Positions 1-9,243 of a stretch of 23,796 nt of DNA are shown here, piece by piece. Below the pieces are notes generated by a model. The model saw nothing but the letters and a program-made list of their open reading frames with translations. It was not told the origin of the DNA and did not search any database. The stretch comes from Spirogloea muscicola (Eukaryota > Streptophyta > Zygnematophyceae > Spirogloeales > Spirogloeaceae): positions 140,005-163,800 of the forward strand of contig WELB01000027.1 in the NCBI GenBank assembly GCA_009602725.1. Direction: 5' to 3'. Made by a program: the position numbers and the translations under genes. How positions within the stretch are numbered: position 1 is the first letter of the stretch; each line of letters starts with the position of its first letter.

Positions 1-81
1 CCGCCAGGATGGAAGGAGGGCGGCGGCGGCGGCGGCGTTGGCGGCGGCGGCGGCGGAGTTGGCTTCGAGGGCGGCGCTGGC

Positions 82-2512
82 ATGCCGGCGAAGAAGGAGG
101 TGGCCCAGCCGGCGGAGTCGTCCTCCACGGGTGGTGGCCGCTCGAGCGGTGGCGGCGGCGGCGGCGGCAGTGGAGGCGTTGGCGGTCGCGGCGGCCGCGG
201 CGGGCGAGGGCGGGACTCGCCAGGCTACAACAAGAAGTATGGCGCCGGCCATGCTGCGCAGGCTGGCGCTGGGCCGGCGCCGCCTGCGAGCTCGGCCCAG
301 GTGAAGGCCATGACGGGCCTCGGGCGGTGGCTGGCGCGGCTGATGGCCAAGCCGCACCCCGCCGACGGCTACGACCCCGTGAAGCTGGGCAAGCTGTACG
401 AGCGGGAGACCGACCGCCGGTACGACTACAAGTTGCTCGGCTTCCAGAAGCCGCAGGAGGTCTTCGCCCAGTTCTCCAAGGTGCTCACCTTCTGGAAATT
501 TCCAGCGGAAACGTTGGTGGTTTCCGTTGGTGGTAATTTCCGTTGGTGGTTTCGCATCCTCCCAGCTGCCGTCGAGCCACCTCCGCCAGCCATGGCCGCT
601 TGGCCTTTCAATCCATCCAGTGCTGTCACGTATCCGCCACACACGTGGCCGAGCAAGGACTACCTCCGGCACTGCAAGAGGTTCTGGTCTGCGAGCCACG
701 CGGAGGCGCTGCGTGCGGACGTGCGCTGGTTCTTGGGCTCTTCCGTGTTCAGGCCCGGAGCGCCCCGCCAGGAAGTCGATGTCGGCCCCCTGCTCGCGCG
801 GTTCGAGGAGGAGTACTGCTGGAAGACTGACATCGACACATTCATTGCCGAGCTCAGCTGTTGCCTCAAAGATTTCAAACGCTCACCAGATAGGAGCATC
901 TTGAGTCCATCGGTCGTGGCCATTGGCATGACTACGCCTGGTGGACAACTCCCAAGCCCAGAATACAATGAAGATTTCGATGAAGCAAGGGCAAGGAGAG
1001 AGGAAAACGAGCCGATGAGTGCCGCAGATGAGTACCGCGCCGAGCAGCTGAGCCCACTCAGTGGCCATGCTCCTGAGATGGGCTCGCCTTCTGCAAGCAG
1101 TCCATCTGTGCCGCCAATGGTGCAGCAGCCTCAGGATGTTGACCATGGTCGTCTACACAAGGTGCAAGAAGCCGGATCCCTCAATCGGGACTCGCCCAAG
1201 AATCTGTTGCAAATGAAGGAGGATTGCAATGGCTGCATGTCACCTGTGCTCAATCATTTCCCAAGCTACAGAGTTACATGGCACAGTTGAGAGTGCCAGA
1301 TGAAGTTCCTCACTAGCTGTTGCTGCCGTGCATTTAGTTTTTTGTGCTACTGAAGGAGCACGATGTCCCACCATTGTGCAGCCAAATGCAAGTTCTCAAA
1401 GTCTTCAACGGACTTGGCCTCTGCCGCTTAAATTGCATGAGGGCCTGGCGAAAGCAGATGTGCACAGAGATCGTCTTAAGACAACTTTTGTCGACGTTGG
1501 CGCCCACAAGAGGAGCTCTCAGGAAGCCTTGGAGGGGAATGAGAAGCTGGCAGGTGCCTCGAAGAGGCCCAAGATGCTTAAAGTGTGCAGGGATGTGACT
1601 GACTCCAGCGCCGCTCATCTTCAGCAGTCGTTGCTGGAACAACCTGCATCTCCATTGGTCGAGCAAAAGCCTTCTGAAGGGGACGAAACGAGGAGAGACT
1701 ACAAGGTTCCCCAACCTAGCAGGCTACATCAAGTAAACAAACTTCCCCACTGTCATTGTGAAGTATGCAGTTGCATGATTGGGAGAGTATGCAAAGTCAA
1801 GGTCAGCTACTTGCTGTGTCCATGTGAATGAGTGGCACTTGGCCTTGGATAGTGGCCTTGGTGGTTGTACAAATCACGATATGTCAGGACGGTAGCATAG
1901 CTAGGTGTTACAGCATGGCTGCAGCTCTTACAAGTCGTGCTTCAAGTGAGCTGCTACTTGCTACTGAATTGCATATATATCTTGGCAAGGTGGTGATTTC
2001 TGTCGAACTTTGTGCAAGCCTAACAGCTCCCAGCAGTCTAATTTTCAATTGGAGCCTTGATCAAGTCTAGGAGACCTGCAAGTGGATTGTCTGCAAGTGT
2101 TGCCCTGCATTCTTACAATGTGTTCAACATTGTATGATTGAAGGAGGACGTGGTGGCATTCAAGGGTGTACAGCCCAACAAGGTTGGCTCACATGGAGGG
2201 CAACTGCAAGGAACGAATGCAGTGGATGCTCAGCTTACACAGCAGAGGCTTCTGCTGCAAGCAAGCGAAGACCACGTTGATGGGCCAATGAATGAAGCGA
2301 TCGTAGCTGAGCAAGATCCAGCAGATGGAGGGGTCGCTGATGATGAGCCAGAACTCGACGCTCTTGATCAGGAGGTTAGAAGGGCGGAGTTGCAAGCTTT
2401 GGAAGGACGAGCTAGACTGGCAATGTTGAAGCTTAAGCAACATGTACGTGAAGGTACGAAGCTGTATGAAGAATTACAGCAGGTAATTGGGGACATTAAG
2501 AGTTACAAGTAA
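82..2512 (+). CDS. LOTUS/OST-HTH-like protein with C-terminal coiled coil, paralog 1 (multi-exon, possibly broken)
   Basis: Function unknown. The first block (82-1290) starts at an ATG, then has Gly/Ser/Arg-rich sequence (residues 17-50). Residues 72-140 include LGRWLARLM, LYERETDRRYDYKLLGF and VLTFWKFP. This resembles the LOTUS/OST-HTH winged helix (RNA/G-quadruplex binding in known families), where an LGF turn precedes a hydrophobic helix; that assignment is inference. A second helical module is at residues 192-266 (KDYLRHCKRF, LLARFEEEYCW). The sequence continues in another frame at about 1304-1732 and, after an intron (CAA|GTAAAC at 1732/1733, acceptor after 2143, both phase 0), in 2144-2512. 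That last exon encodes an acidic coiled coil (LDQEVRRAELQAL, LYEELQQVIGDIK). Order and sequence match the paralog at 12308-14762. The frame changes at 1288-1303 with stops in both candidate frames, so either a short intron or a lesion lies there. The window begins inside the locus, so an upstream start is possible. Confidence 0.55.
514..552 (+). repeat. Three near-identical GTTGGTGGT units inside paralog 1
   Basis: The nonamer GTTGGTGGT occurs three times within about 40 bases, separated by TTCC or AATTTCC. It encodes VVSVGGNFRWWF, immediately after the first winged-helix-like module. The corresponding stretch of paralog 2 has a different, Pro-rich sequence without the repeat, so this looks like a local expansion in this copy. 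It keeps the reading frame. Confidence 0.6.
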
Positions 2513-3286
2513 GCCTCCATCCATATGTCAAGATTTGAATCCTTACGAAGATATGCAGTCAATACTAAAACAATGCCCTGGCAAGATGGGAGCTTGATGT
2601 AGATCCATCTTTTTTTGGGCTGGCCACTCACAGCCCTCTACTGGAAGAGTCTCTCTTCCTTGATATAGTCGGCCCATGCTTAGCAAGTCGATAGACTGTC
2701 TTAGTTCATAAATGTTCCATATGTGCAGCTTCACCCACATAGCTTTACCCACAGCTTGACGTGTAATCATCTTGCATGCTGTGGCACGAGCAACAATTGC
2801 TCGGCACCTCCTTTGGGGTTGAAGACCGTGACTGGTCACCAAAAAGAAGTCACCTTCAATTTTCAATACTACGTGTCTAAGTGAACCACTTGCATGTTAG
2901 AGCCTCCTCGACTGTGCTATACTCTATATTCCACTATCACGTGGAAGCTCGTCTGCTGGATCCTTGTTATGTTTGCCTGTCTTTTCAATGTATGTCACAT
3001 TTCACAAAAGAAAGACAACTGTCCTGTCAGGGGCAGGCGTTTTTAAAGGTCAAGAAGGTGGGTTGAGATATTTTGAGCAAGACTGAATCCTGCAGTAGGA
3101 TAGAGTTGTATCCTAAGGGAGGGCAAAGAGTCACATGAGATATTACAAAAGTGAGAGAGCATCATGTCGAATTTGTCATACAGTTGACACTTCTCTGATG
3201 TCGATGTACCAAAGATGTGTGGGAAACGTTTTGACAGTGTTGTGCATCCAAAGTTCAACTGGGTGTAGCGCTTGTAGCGTAACTAC
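2513..3286. other. Intergenic region with no recognisable gene
   Basis: AT-richer sequence follows the coiled-coil exon of paralog 1. The context AA|GTAAGC near 2508 could be a donor site, so a further 3' exon cannot be excluded. The minus-strand open frame at 2543-2866 shows no recognisable motif, low-complexity bias or paralog. Nothing else is evident. Confidence 0.4.
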
Positions 3287-3565
3287 TTAGTCCCTTGCCA
3301 GGTGCAATTTTTGCCATCGCAATGGCGCTACTAATCTGTGGTAGGGATTCATAAAGGTGACCTCCATCTTTGTGTCTCTATGAGAGCGTGGAGTTGGTTT
3401 GTGCATCAGGAAAGTGGTATCAACTTCAGTTCTTACCTCGTACTCGTGAATGAAGAGTTGGAGCCTCGAGGTTCGTCCCACGTAACCAATGTAGCAATTT
3501 CTAGCTGAGCAAGTGAAGCACTTCGTATTTTTGACGCTGCACAACATATAAGTCAATCTTAGCAA
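3287..3565 (-). pseudogene. Possible GIY-YIG nuclease remnant (Penelope-like or related retroelement)
   Basis: The minus-strand open frame contains CFTCSARNCYIGYVGRTSR followed by LFIHEYEV. This resembles the core of GIY-YIG endonucleases (paired aromatic-Ile-Gly blocks, then GxT and Arg, then an E-H pair). Such domains, preceded by Cys pairs, sit at the C-terminus of Penelope-like retroelements. After it come PTPRSH and MEVTFMNP. No reverse transcriptase is recognisable in the minus-strand sequence upstream (3566-4300), and there is no convincing start. If real it is an isolated fragment. The assignment rests on pattern resemblance alone. Confidence 0.3.
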
Positions 3566-4655
3566 TGAGAAGGCTTCGCAACATGAGTGCAGGTGTGTTT
3601 AAGCAGGCGAGCTGGTCTGTGTCGTATCTTACAGCCCTTGCAGTGAAGTGACTTGTATGATGTGCTCCTCTTATTTCGAGGGAAGGGGCACCAATGATAT
3701 GCAGAGACTTGTGCCAGTTTGAGGTTCCGCAACATTGAGCTTTGGTATTGTTGGGTGCACGACAGGCGTAACTTGTAAAACTATTACTCAGACGAGTGCA
3801 AGCCTTGAGCCTCAATAACGAAATTGGTGCAACCATCAAGTATGCATTGGGGAAGCGACTGCAAGCTAGTCCATGGAAGACTAGTAGCGCCAGTAAGATC
3901 TTGGACCTGCTAGATGTCCTCTATCTCCGACCATGGCGCAAAAGGTGCGCGCCACAGCCCTTTCGTCCTGTAATCTGCAAGCCGTTCTCAGGAAGAAGGG
4001 CTAAATTGAGGAGGGTACCTTTGCCAAAGTTGCGGGTCAAGCCCCCAAGCACAACTGTGTGTAAGGGTTGTGCTTGCAAATGGAAACTAGTGGTGTCGAT
4101 GGCCACACCTGTAGATATATTAGCAACAACTTATTTTGGGCGTGCCGGCCTCCAAGTTCGTCTGTCATCTTACTCCCCGTCATAACGGACCACATCCTCA
4201 AGCGGTGCCAAGTGCGTCCTGGACCACCTCATCATCAAGCACTTTGTATGTTACCTGCAGATGTATATCACCTGCTGCCATGCTGACCCTCTAAGTGACC
4301 AGAAGTCAGCAAGTAGAGGTCGTTAACTGATGCCCGAGAGGGACGGCACATGACAAGCCCTTGTGCCCCCAGCTAAGGCCTGACCACCTTACTGGTGCAA
4401 AGCATGAGCCTGAGCTACGCTGCAAACAGTCTGACACACGACGACGCCACAACGGTGAATGTGATAATATGGTGAACCAGCGATGAGCTGGGAACCATTG
4501 AGCAGCCCTGTGGGCCGAAGGAGCGATCTCTGCAAATGGGGATGCCCCGGCACATTGGGGCTCATTTCCGAGGCCACGCGGTGCTCCCGTGCGCCCTAGC
4601 CATGGCTGCCACCCACCTTGGGCGAGGGCGGAGGCTGTGCAAGTCTGGCGGCCGT
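3566..4655. other. Intergenic region, probably decayed repeat sequence
   Basis: Several open frames of 60-140 codons exist on both strands, but none shows a family motif or consistent codon use. The GC content rises after about 4300 towards the repeat at 4656. No RNA gene was seen. The minus-strand side could be the degraded body of the element whose nuclease-like tail lies at 3287-3565, but I see no motif supporting that. Confidence 0.35.
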
Positions 4656-4823
4656 CTGCCGCCATGAGTGGATCTGCGTCTGTGCCGCCGCGACGAGGGC
4701 GGCCTGCAGGGCCTGTGGAGAAGGGCAAACGTCCGATGGGGGATTGTGACTGGAGACAACAAGAATCTGAGAATGTTGATCACAGCAGACAGGAGCAGGA
4801 ACAGGAGCAGCCAGACCAAGAAA
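4656..4823. repeat. Dispersed direct repeat, copy A
   Basis: About 168 bases closely match 5674-5842 in the same orientation. Shared stretches include GGCCTGTGGAGAAGGGCAAA and AATGTTGATCACAGCAGACA. The right-hand ~30 bases also form the outer end of the left arm of the fold-back structure at 4791-5214. Open frames exist on both strands (hydrophobic on the minus strand, Glu/Gln-rich on the plus strand), but neither is recognisable. It is best read as part of an interspersed repeat family. Confidence 0.75.
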
Positions 4824-5214
4824 GGTTATGGTGCGGATGGAGGTAAGTATAGGGACAAAGATAGGCCGTCAGTATGTGCTGGCCGGAGCTGGAAAATGTG
4901 AAGTTGAGGAACAGTCTGGTGGTGTTGCCGGCGGGGTAATGCGAGCCCAGATGTAGACGAAGGTTATGACGGGGCAGCCTGCTGGCTGCTGGCAGTCTGC
5001 TGGCTGCCCCATCATAACCTTCGTCTACATCTGGGCTCGCCAGTGTCACCCCGCCCAACCCCACTGCCTCCACCACCAGATCGTTCCTCAACTCCGCTCT
5101 TTCCAACTCCGGCCAGAAAGTACTGACGACCTATGGCTCTGTCCCTATGCCCACCTCCATCCGTATCCATACCTAAAAGCTTTCTGGTCTGGCTGCTACT
5201 GTTCTTGCTCCTGC
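4791..5214. repeat. Long inverted repeat (fold-back or MITE-like element)
   Basis: The left arm is about 4791-4979 and the right arm about 5002-5214, with a 22-base spacer at 4980-5001. The inner ~39 bases of each arm (GCGAGCCCAGATGTAGACGA onward) are complementary with one mismatch. The outer parts pair with small gaps, for example around GTTGAGGAAC and CTGGTGGTG and at the outer AGCAGCCAGACCAG. A transcript would form a ~190-bp hairpin. No transposase frame and no target duplication were seen. The left arm's outer end overlaps repeat copy A, so the family combines inverted and direct copies. Confidence 0.85.
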
Positions 5215-5673
5215 ATTGGCTCATCCTCCTCCTCTCTGCACACACGCAATCTCATGCTGAAGAAACTGCTCTGTCACTTCCTCTGATTGAGGTCTAGATG
5301 CTCCTAGATCGCTAGCCAGAGGCTTGACAACTAACGACTCCAATCAGTTCCTCATCAGACCGATTTGCCACGGAGATTGCTGTTGCTACAGCATTCTCTC
5401 TTGAGAGAGGCCGGCATAGCCCTGGATCTGAAGTCGGCTCTACAGCATGCCACACGTTTTTAAACTGCAGCATCTTGGTCATCTTGAACTTTCACACTAA
5501 TCAGTTTGTGGTCCTTGAAAGTTTGGGACGAAGGACAGGAAGCGAGCCGCCCGGTAGGCCCATTACCTGATCGTACAGAGGTCCCGGTCTAACAACCTGA
5601 TTTCCATGGTCTAACAGCTGAGGCACAGACAGTAGGTTGGATGCCAGACCAGGTGTATGGGTCTGACTGCTGC
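5215..5673. other. Region without recognisable gene between repeat copies
   Basis: This holds AT/GC-mixed sequence with short open frames on both strands and no family motif. It separates the fold-back repeat from the second direct-repeat copy. Nothing functional was identified. Confidence 0.4.
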
Positions 5674-5842
5674 CTGCCGCCGTGAGCGGATCTGCGTCTG
5701 CGCCGCCCGCAACGAGGGCGGCCTGCTGGGCCTGTGGAGAAGGGCAAACGTTCGATGGCGGATTCTGACTGGAGAATACAAGAATCTGAGAATGTTGATC
5801 ACAGCAGACAGGAGCAGGGAGAGGAGCAGCCAGACCAAGAAA
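5674..5842. repeat. Dispersed direct repeat, copy B
   Basis: Second copy of the 4656-4823 repeat, same orientation, with scattered substitutions (for example GGATTCTGACTGGAGAATAC against GGATTGTGACTGGAGACAAC). The match stops at the AGACCAAGAAA block. After it this copy has unrelated sequence, whereas copy A continues into the fold-back arm. Copy B is therefore a truncated member of the family or a half-element. Confidence 0.75.
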
Positions 5843-7160
5843 TAGCATACAGCCAACAAATAGGCGGCCGGCATGCCCATCTCGGGTGGAAGGATATCAC
5901 ACGTCGTGCATATTCTATAGTTGCTATTGTTTCAAGTAGGGTGTAAAGACGAGGACCCATGCAGCCAAAGTGTCAATTGCGGCTGGGAGGAGGTGATCGC
6001 TACGGGGTAGTCACAGTAGTGCTGCAGCTGTCTCTGCTCTGCACTTCCTCACTGCGTGGCCAGCAATGTGGGTCGTCGCTGAGCTCTTGTGCCTTTATTT
6101 GGAAGAGCTGCTGTGTCTTTTACGCCTCCGTCACAACCACATCGACCGAGTCTCGTGACCGACGCGGACGAGACGGACCAGAGGAGAGAAAGACTCATCT
6201 AGTAAAGGGGCGATGGCTTGTTGTGCGATATCCCGTCGGTGGCTCATTAGTGTCGGTGTTGACAAGGATGCGGAGGTTGTTGGCCTTAGGCGAGAAATCG
6301 CTAAGGATAGAAGTCTTGGCTAACTTCGAGTTAGCTAACTAGCTCTAGGCGGTGACAACCGCAGAGTAGTTTCCTCCGGCGGTGATAGCCGCGGAGAGGC
6401 TTCTGATTCACCCTCTCTCCAGAATCAGATAGGGGCGGCGAGTGGTTCCGCGAAGGCGGTAACCACCTGCATCACCTGCTTGGTGGGGCGGCGTCTAACC
6501 GTTCACCGCCACAAGCAGCTCTGTCAGACACTTGGGGCGGCGCCCTCCCGGGTTGCCCGACGCCCATATAGCCAAGCTCACAGCGCAGAACCCCTGCGCG
6601 GGCTCTCATTTCTGAATACTGGCCCAAGCCCTGCCTCTCTGCCCGCTCAACGCTCCATCTCCCCTCACCTCACAGGGGCTTCTGCCCAGCCGCTGGCACG
6701 CCGTTACGACCCTCGACAATCTTCCGCTGCCGACGGTAGCCTGCAATGGCCGCCGTCAACCATTCTGGCCATTTTGGCCTTCAGAGGTGGCTGCTTACGT
6801 GGATATTCGAGGGTGAGTCATTTCTCATTTTGGTGTGAAGGTGGGTCGCGAGCACGGCATCTCCAACCCGCTTCGGTCAGAAATGATACGTATCAACTTA
6901 GGTCGGCGCCGGAGCATCATCCGGATCTGGCGCCATCGCCTCGCTCATCAACGGTGCGTAGGCTCCCTCTGGGGCCATGGTCAATCAGTGCCTCGGCGCG
7001 CAGCGCTTTGCCTTCTTGCCACCAGCACCACACAAAGCCTCATGTAATTAGGCTGAGCGAACTCACGAAAGCATGTCGAAGGCATAATATGCCTCGATGA
7101 GCCGTGAGGACTCGGCTAGGCAGTGGTGGGGAAATGGTAGGTAGTGGTAGAAGTAAGTCT
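5843..7160. other. GC-rich repetitive stretch, no supported gene
   Basis: It contains a 15-base motif repeated with 30-base spacing (GGCGGTGACAACCGC at 6348 and GGCGGTGATAGCCGC at 6378), each able to form a small stem, and further GGCGG/AACC-type words up to about 6500. An open frame of 206 codons at 6480-7100 (+) is Ser/Arg/Pro-rich, with no domain and poor start context. It looks like chance opening in GC-rich repeat DNA, perhaps LTR or leader sequence of a retroelement. No RNA gene was recognised. Confidence 0.35.
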
Positions 7161-7247
7161 CAAGCCACAATAGCCTTGAGGCCGGGGGACCCAAATGGGC
7201 CAAATGGCCCACCCCAACAAACAATGTCATTCTTTATCTGACCAGGC

Positions 7248-7254
7248 ATAAAAG
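7248..7254 (+). promoter_or_regulatory. TATA-like box upstream of the repeat arm
   Basis: CATAAAA within GGCATAAAAGGGTG lies about 375 bases before the left arm of the large fold-back structure. It precedes GC-rich sequence, as expected for an LTR-type promoter reading rightward. There is no supporting initiator or second LTR copy, so this is only suggestive. Confidence 0.25.
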
Positions 7255-7350
7255 GGTGTGGAGGGCCAAGGCCCGAGCGATTCGCTCGGACTAGTCTCTC
7301 CCTTTGGCTGCTGCCAACCTTAGCCGCCATCGCTGCCGCCACTGCCGCCG

Positions 7351-7487
7351 CTGCCCAGTAAGCGTAGCGCGCGCGTCCAGGGCCACGCCAAGAAGGCGTG
7401 GGCCCATAGCTGTCGTCGCCGTCACTGCTGCTGCTGCTGCCCAGTGAGCGTACAACATCTCCAGGGCCACGCCAACAAAGCGTGGGC
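7351..7487. repeat. Two diverged tandem copies of a ~52-base unit
   Basis: CTGCCCAGTAAGCGTA ... CCAGGGCCACGCCAAGAAGG at 7351-7403 recurs as CTGCCCAGTGAGCGTA ... CCAGGGCCACGCCAACAAAG at 7437-7487. GCC/GCT triplet runs precede each. Within each copy the words CCACGCC and GGCGTGG (AGCGTGG in copy 2) can pair. The unit is just outside the large inverted repeat and may belong to the same element. Confidence 0.7.
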
Positions 7488-7736
7488 ACCGGCATAAAGC
7501 AGACCTACAGAGAGCCGTACCCCGACGAGCCCCGCATCCGGTCGCGACAGACCGGGCACGCACTGGGTAAGCCGCGAAGATCGCGACCTTGTGTGAACCG
7601 CCCAAGCCTAACCTTGGGCCTTCAGAGAGCCTTGCGAATACTCGCGAGCGACTCTCACTGTGCTCCATTGCATCCACCGCTTTGCGAGCTTACTCCATTG
7701 GCATCTTGCCCTCGTTCTTCTAAGTGACTCAGTTAC

Positions 7737-7897
7737 TCCGGGTTTGTGCCCTTGATCCTGTTCGGATAGTCTGGGTTTGTGCCCTTGAACCTGTTCGGAT
7801 ACTCTGGGTTTGTGCCCTTGAACCTGTTCGGACACTGGGTTGGTGCCCTTGAACTTGTTCGGATACTCTGGGCTAGTGCCCTTGAACTTGTTCGGTT
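7737..7897 (+). repeat. Five tandem 33-base units in the left arm
   Basis: The unit reads approximately TCTGGGTTTGTGCCCTTGAA followed by CCTGTTCGGATAC. Units 2 and 3 are nearly identical. Unit 3 is shortened by a few bases at its end, and units 4 and 5 carry GGTTGGTG/GGCTAGTG and ACTTG variants. Units abut with no unique spacers, so this is a minisatellite and not a CRISPR array. Confidence 0.85.
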
Positions 7898-8019
7898 ACT
7901 ACAATCGGTCCGTGATACTGTTCTCGAGGAACCCTCGCTGAGGGGTACTGTTGTTACGTCCTGTTACTCTTGTTCACATAACTTGCACGTGTCTTGACCA
8001 CCGACCTTTGTCCACTTAA

Positions 8020-8088
8020 GTAGTCCGAGCGAACCCGGTCGTCTGGCACGCATGGAGTCATATTGCCATTACTTAAGAATTGGACTAG
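8020..8088 (+). pseudogene. Loop of the fold-back: captured retroelement protease-region fragment
   Basis: On the plus strand it reads CGGTCGTCTGGCACGCATGG ... ATTACTTAAGAATTGGAC, encoding RSSGTHGVILPLLKNWT. The minus-strand element encodes RSSGTHRVIFPLLKNWT at 10915-10857. The two are inverted relative to each other and differ at a few bases. At least two copies of this retroelement have therefore contributed to the locus. Confidence 0.75.
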
Positions 8089-8207
8089 TTAAGTGGACAA
8101 AGGTCGGTGGTCAAGACACGTGCAAGTTATATGAACAAGAGTAACAGGACGTAACAACAGTACCCTCAGCGAGGGTTCCTTGAGAACAGTATCACGGACC
8201 GATTGTA

Positions 8208-8307
8208 GTAACCGAACAAGTTCAAGGGCACTAGCCCAGAGTATCCGAACAGGTTCAAGGGCACAAACCCAGAGTATCCGAACAGGTTCAAGGGCACAAA
8301 CCCGGGA
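8208..8307 (-). repeat. Three tandem 33-base units in the right arm
   Basis: Inverted counterpart of the left-arm array. Three units correspond to left-arm unit 5 (GGGCACTAGCC variant) and to units 2/1 (GGGCACAAACCC). The loss or gain of two units relative to the left arm indicates replication slippage or unequal exchange after the arms formed. Confidence 0.8.
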
Positions 8308-8420
8308 GTAACTGAGTCACTTAGAAGAACGAGGGCAAGATGCCAATGGAGTAAGCTCGCAAAGTGGTGGATGCAATGGAGCACAGTGAGAGTCGCTCGC
8401 AAGTATTCGCAAGGATCTCT

Positions 8421-8725
8421 CACAAGTGACCCAGATATGCTGCCTCAGTTAAAGCAAACCTGCATTTGCCAGGGTGACAGCGCAATCCAGCCTGTTGAAT
8501 AGCTGTAAGCACCACCGCAATATGAGTCAAGTGCTCTGTGAAATCTTGGCTAAATATTAACACATCATTATCGTAACAGCGTGCGAATGGAATGCCTTGC
8601 AGTACAACATCCAGAACACGTTGGGACATCATTGGAGCATTCTTAAAACCGAACGGCATTTTTATCCATTGGTATTGAACATGAATGCCACGACACACCC
8701 CCCAGAACGCCGTCTTATGCCTGTC
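8421..8725 (-). pseudogene. Ty3/gypsy-type reverse transcriptase, C-terminal palm part, with damaged active site
   Basis: In frame it gives KTAFWGV, then WIKMPFGFKNAP (RT fingers/palm motif) and CYDNDVLIFS, then HLTHIAVVL and the AYLGHL block that marks the end of the palm in Ty3/gypsy polymerases. The catalytic box is normally Y-x-D-D. Here it reads Y-D-N-D, so the first catalytic Asp is replaced by Asn. The segment is in a different frame from 8726-9252 because one base is missing near 8725. It ends abruptly at the fold-back arm; no RNase H or integrase follows. The element is non-functional as it stands. Confidence 0.85.
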
Positions 8726-9243
8726 TGAAGGTTGAATTTAATCTGGTTAAAACCCTGTCGACGGTCTAGCACTGAGAACAGCTTACTAGAGCCGACCTGA
8801 TTAAAGATTTCCTCAGGGGTAGGCATAGGATACCTGTCAAGAGGAGTGGATGCATTTAACTGGCGATGATCCCCACACATCCTCTTGTCAGTGTAGTTGC
8901 AAAATTCGTCTTTCTTGGCTGGCAGAACTGTGGGAGCTGCATAAGAACTGGTGGAAGATTCGATCAGTCCAATTGCCAACAGTTCTGCACATCGCTCCTC
9001 AATGAATTGATCCTCAATAGTAGACAAGGGATATTGTCGTTTGAAGATGGGTCTAGTCTCTGTTAAGTCGATCTGAAACTGAGCTCCTACATAGGTACCC
9101 AGGTCAGACGATGAGAAAGCAAAAGCATGTAATTTATCATTCAAAAGGGCAATGAGTTGCCGCTTATTTGTCACACTGAGTCCAGTCCCAAGTTGCCATT
9201 CATACTCAGTAAAAGAATGGTAGGCTTGGTGGCTAGAGATAGG
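8726..9243 (-). pseudogene. Ty3/gypsy-type reverse transcriptase, N-terminal part
   Basis: It shows the usual gypsy RT opening: IDLTETRPIFKRQYPLS, then FIEERCAELLAIGLIESSTS, SYAAPTVLPAKKD, RMCGDHRQLNA, PMPTPEEIFNQ and motif A LFSVLDRRQGFNQIKF with its catalytic Asp. RT copies element RNA into cDNA inside particles. It is in the same frame as the upstream methyltransferase, separated only by TGA at 9252-9250. No Met start is needed if expression is by readthrough. After FNLQ a one-base loss shifts the frame into 8421-8725. Confidence 0.85.

Larger units (their letters stand above)
7624..8420. repeat. Large fold-back element: ~330-400 bp inverted arms around a 69-base loop
   Basis: The left arm is 7624-8019 and the right arm 8089-8420. 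They are complementary almost throughout: the innermost blocks are GACCTTTGTCCACTTAA and TTAAGTGGACAAAGGTC, the outermost AGAGxxCCTTGCGAATACT. The length difference comes mainly from the 33-base tandem units, five in the left arm and three in the right. The loop (8020-8088) is not arm sequence but matches part of the retroelement protease region at 10857-10915. The right arm ends exactly where the RT reading frame of the minus-strand element stops, so the arm marks an insertion or rearrangement boundary. No transposase was seen. Confidence 0.85.

Noticed and set aside
9-536. Arg/Trp-rich open frame at the window start
   Set aside because: Out-of-frame reading of the GGC-rich 5' end of paralog 1; no conserved counterpart in paralog 2.
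4562-5880. Hydrophobic minus-strand frames in the two direct repeats as a small membrane protein family
   Set aside because: Similarity is explained by DNA-level repeat copies. Both strands are open, the frames end differently, and neither has a convincing start.
6480-7100. 206-codon plus-strand frame
   Set aside because: Low-complexity Ser/Arg/Pro composition, no domain and no paralog in the window; likely chance opening in GC-rich repeat DNA.
7085-7125. Possible hammerhead ribozyme (GATGAG near a GAAAG)
   Set aside because: The conserved CTGATGA core is not matched (CTCGATGAG), and the GAAA is on the wrong side.
7737-8307. 33-base repeats as a CRISPR array
   Set aside because: Units are directly adjacent with no spacers, lie in a palindrome and are in a eukaryotic context.
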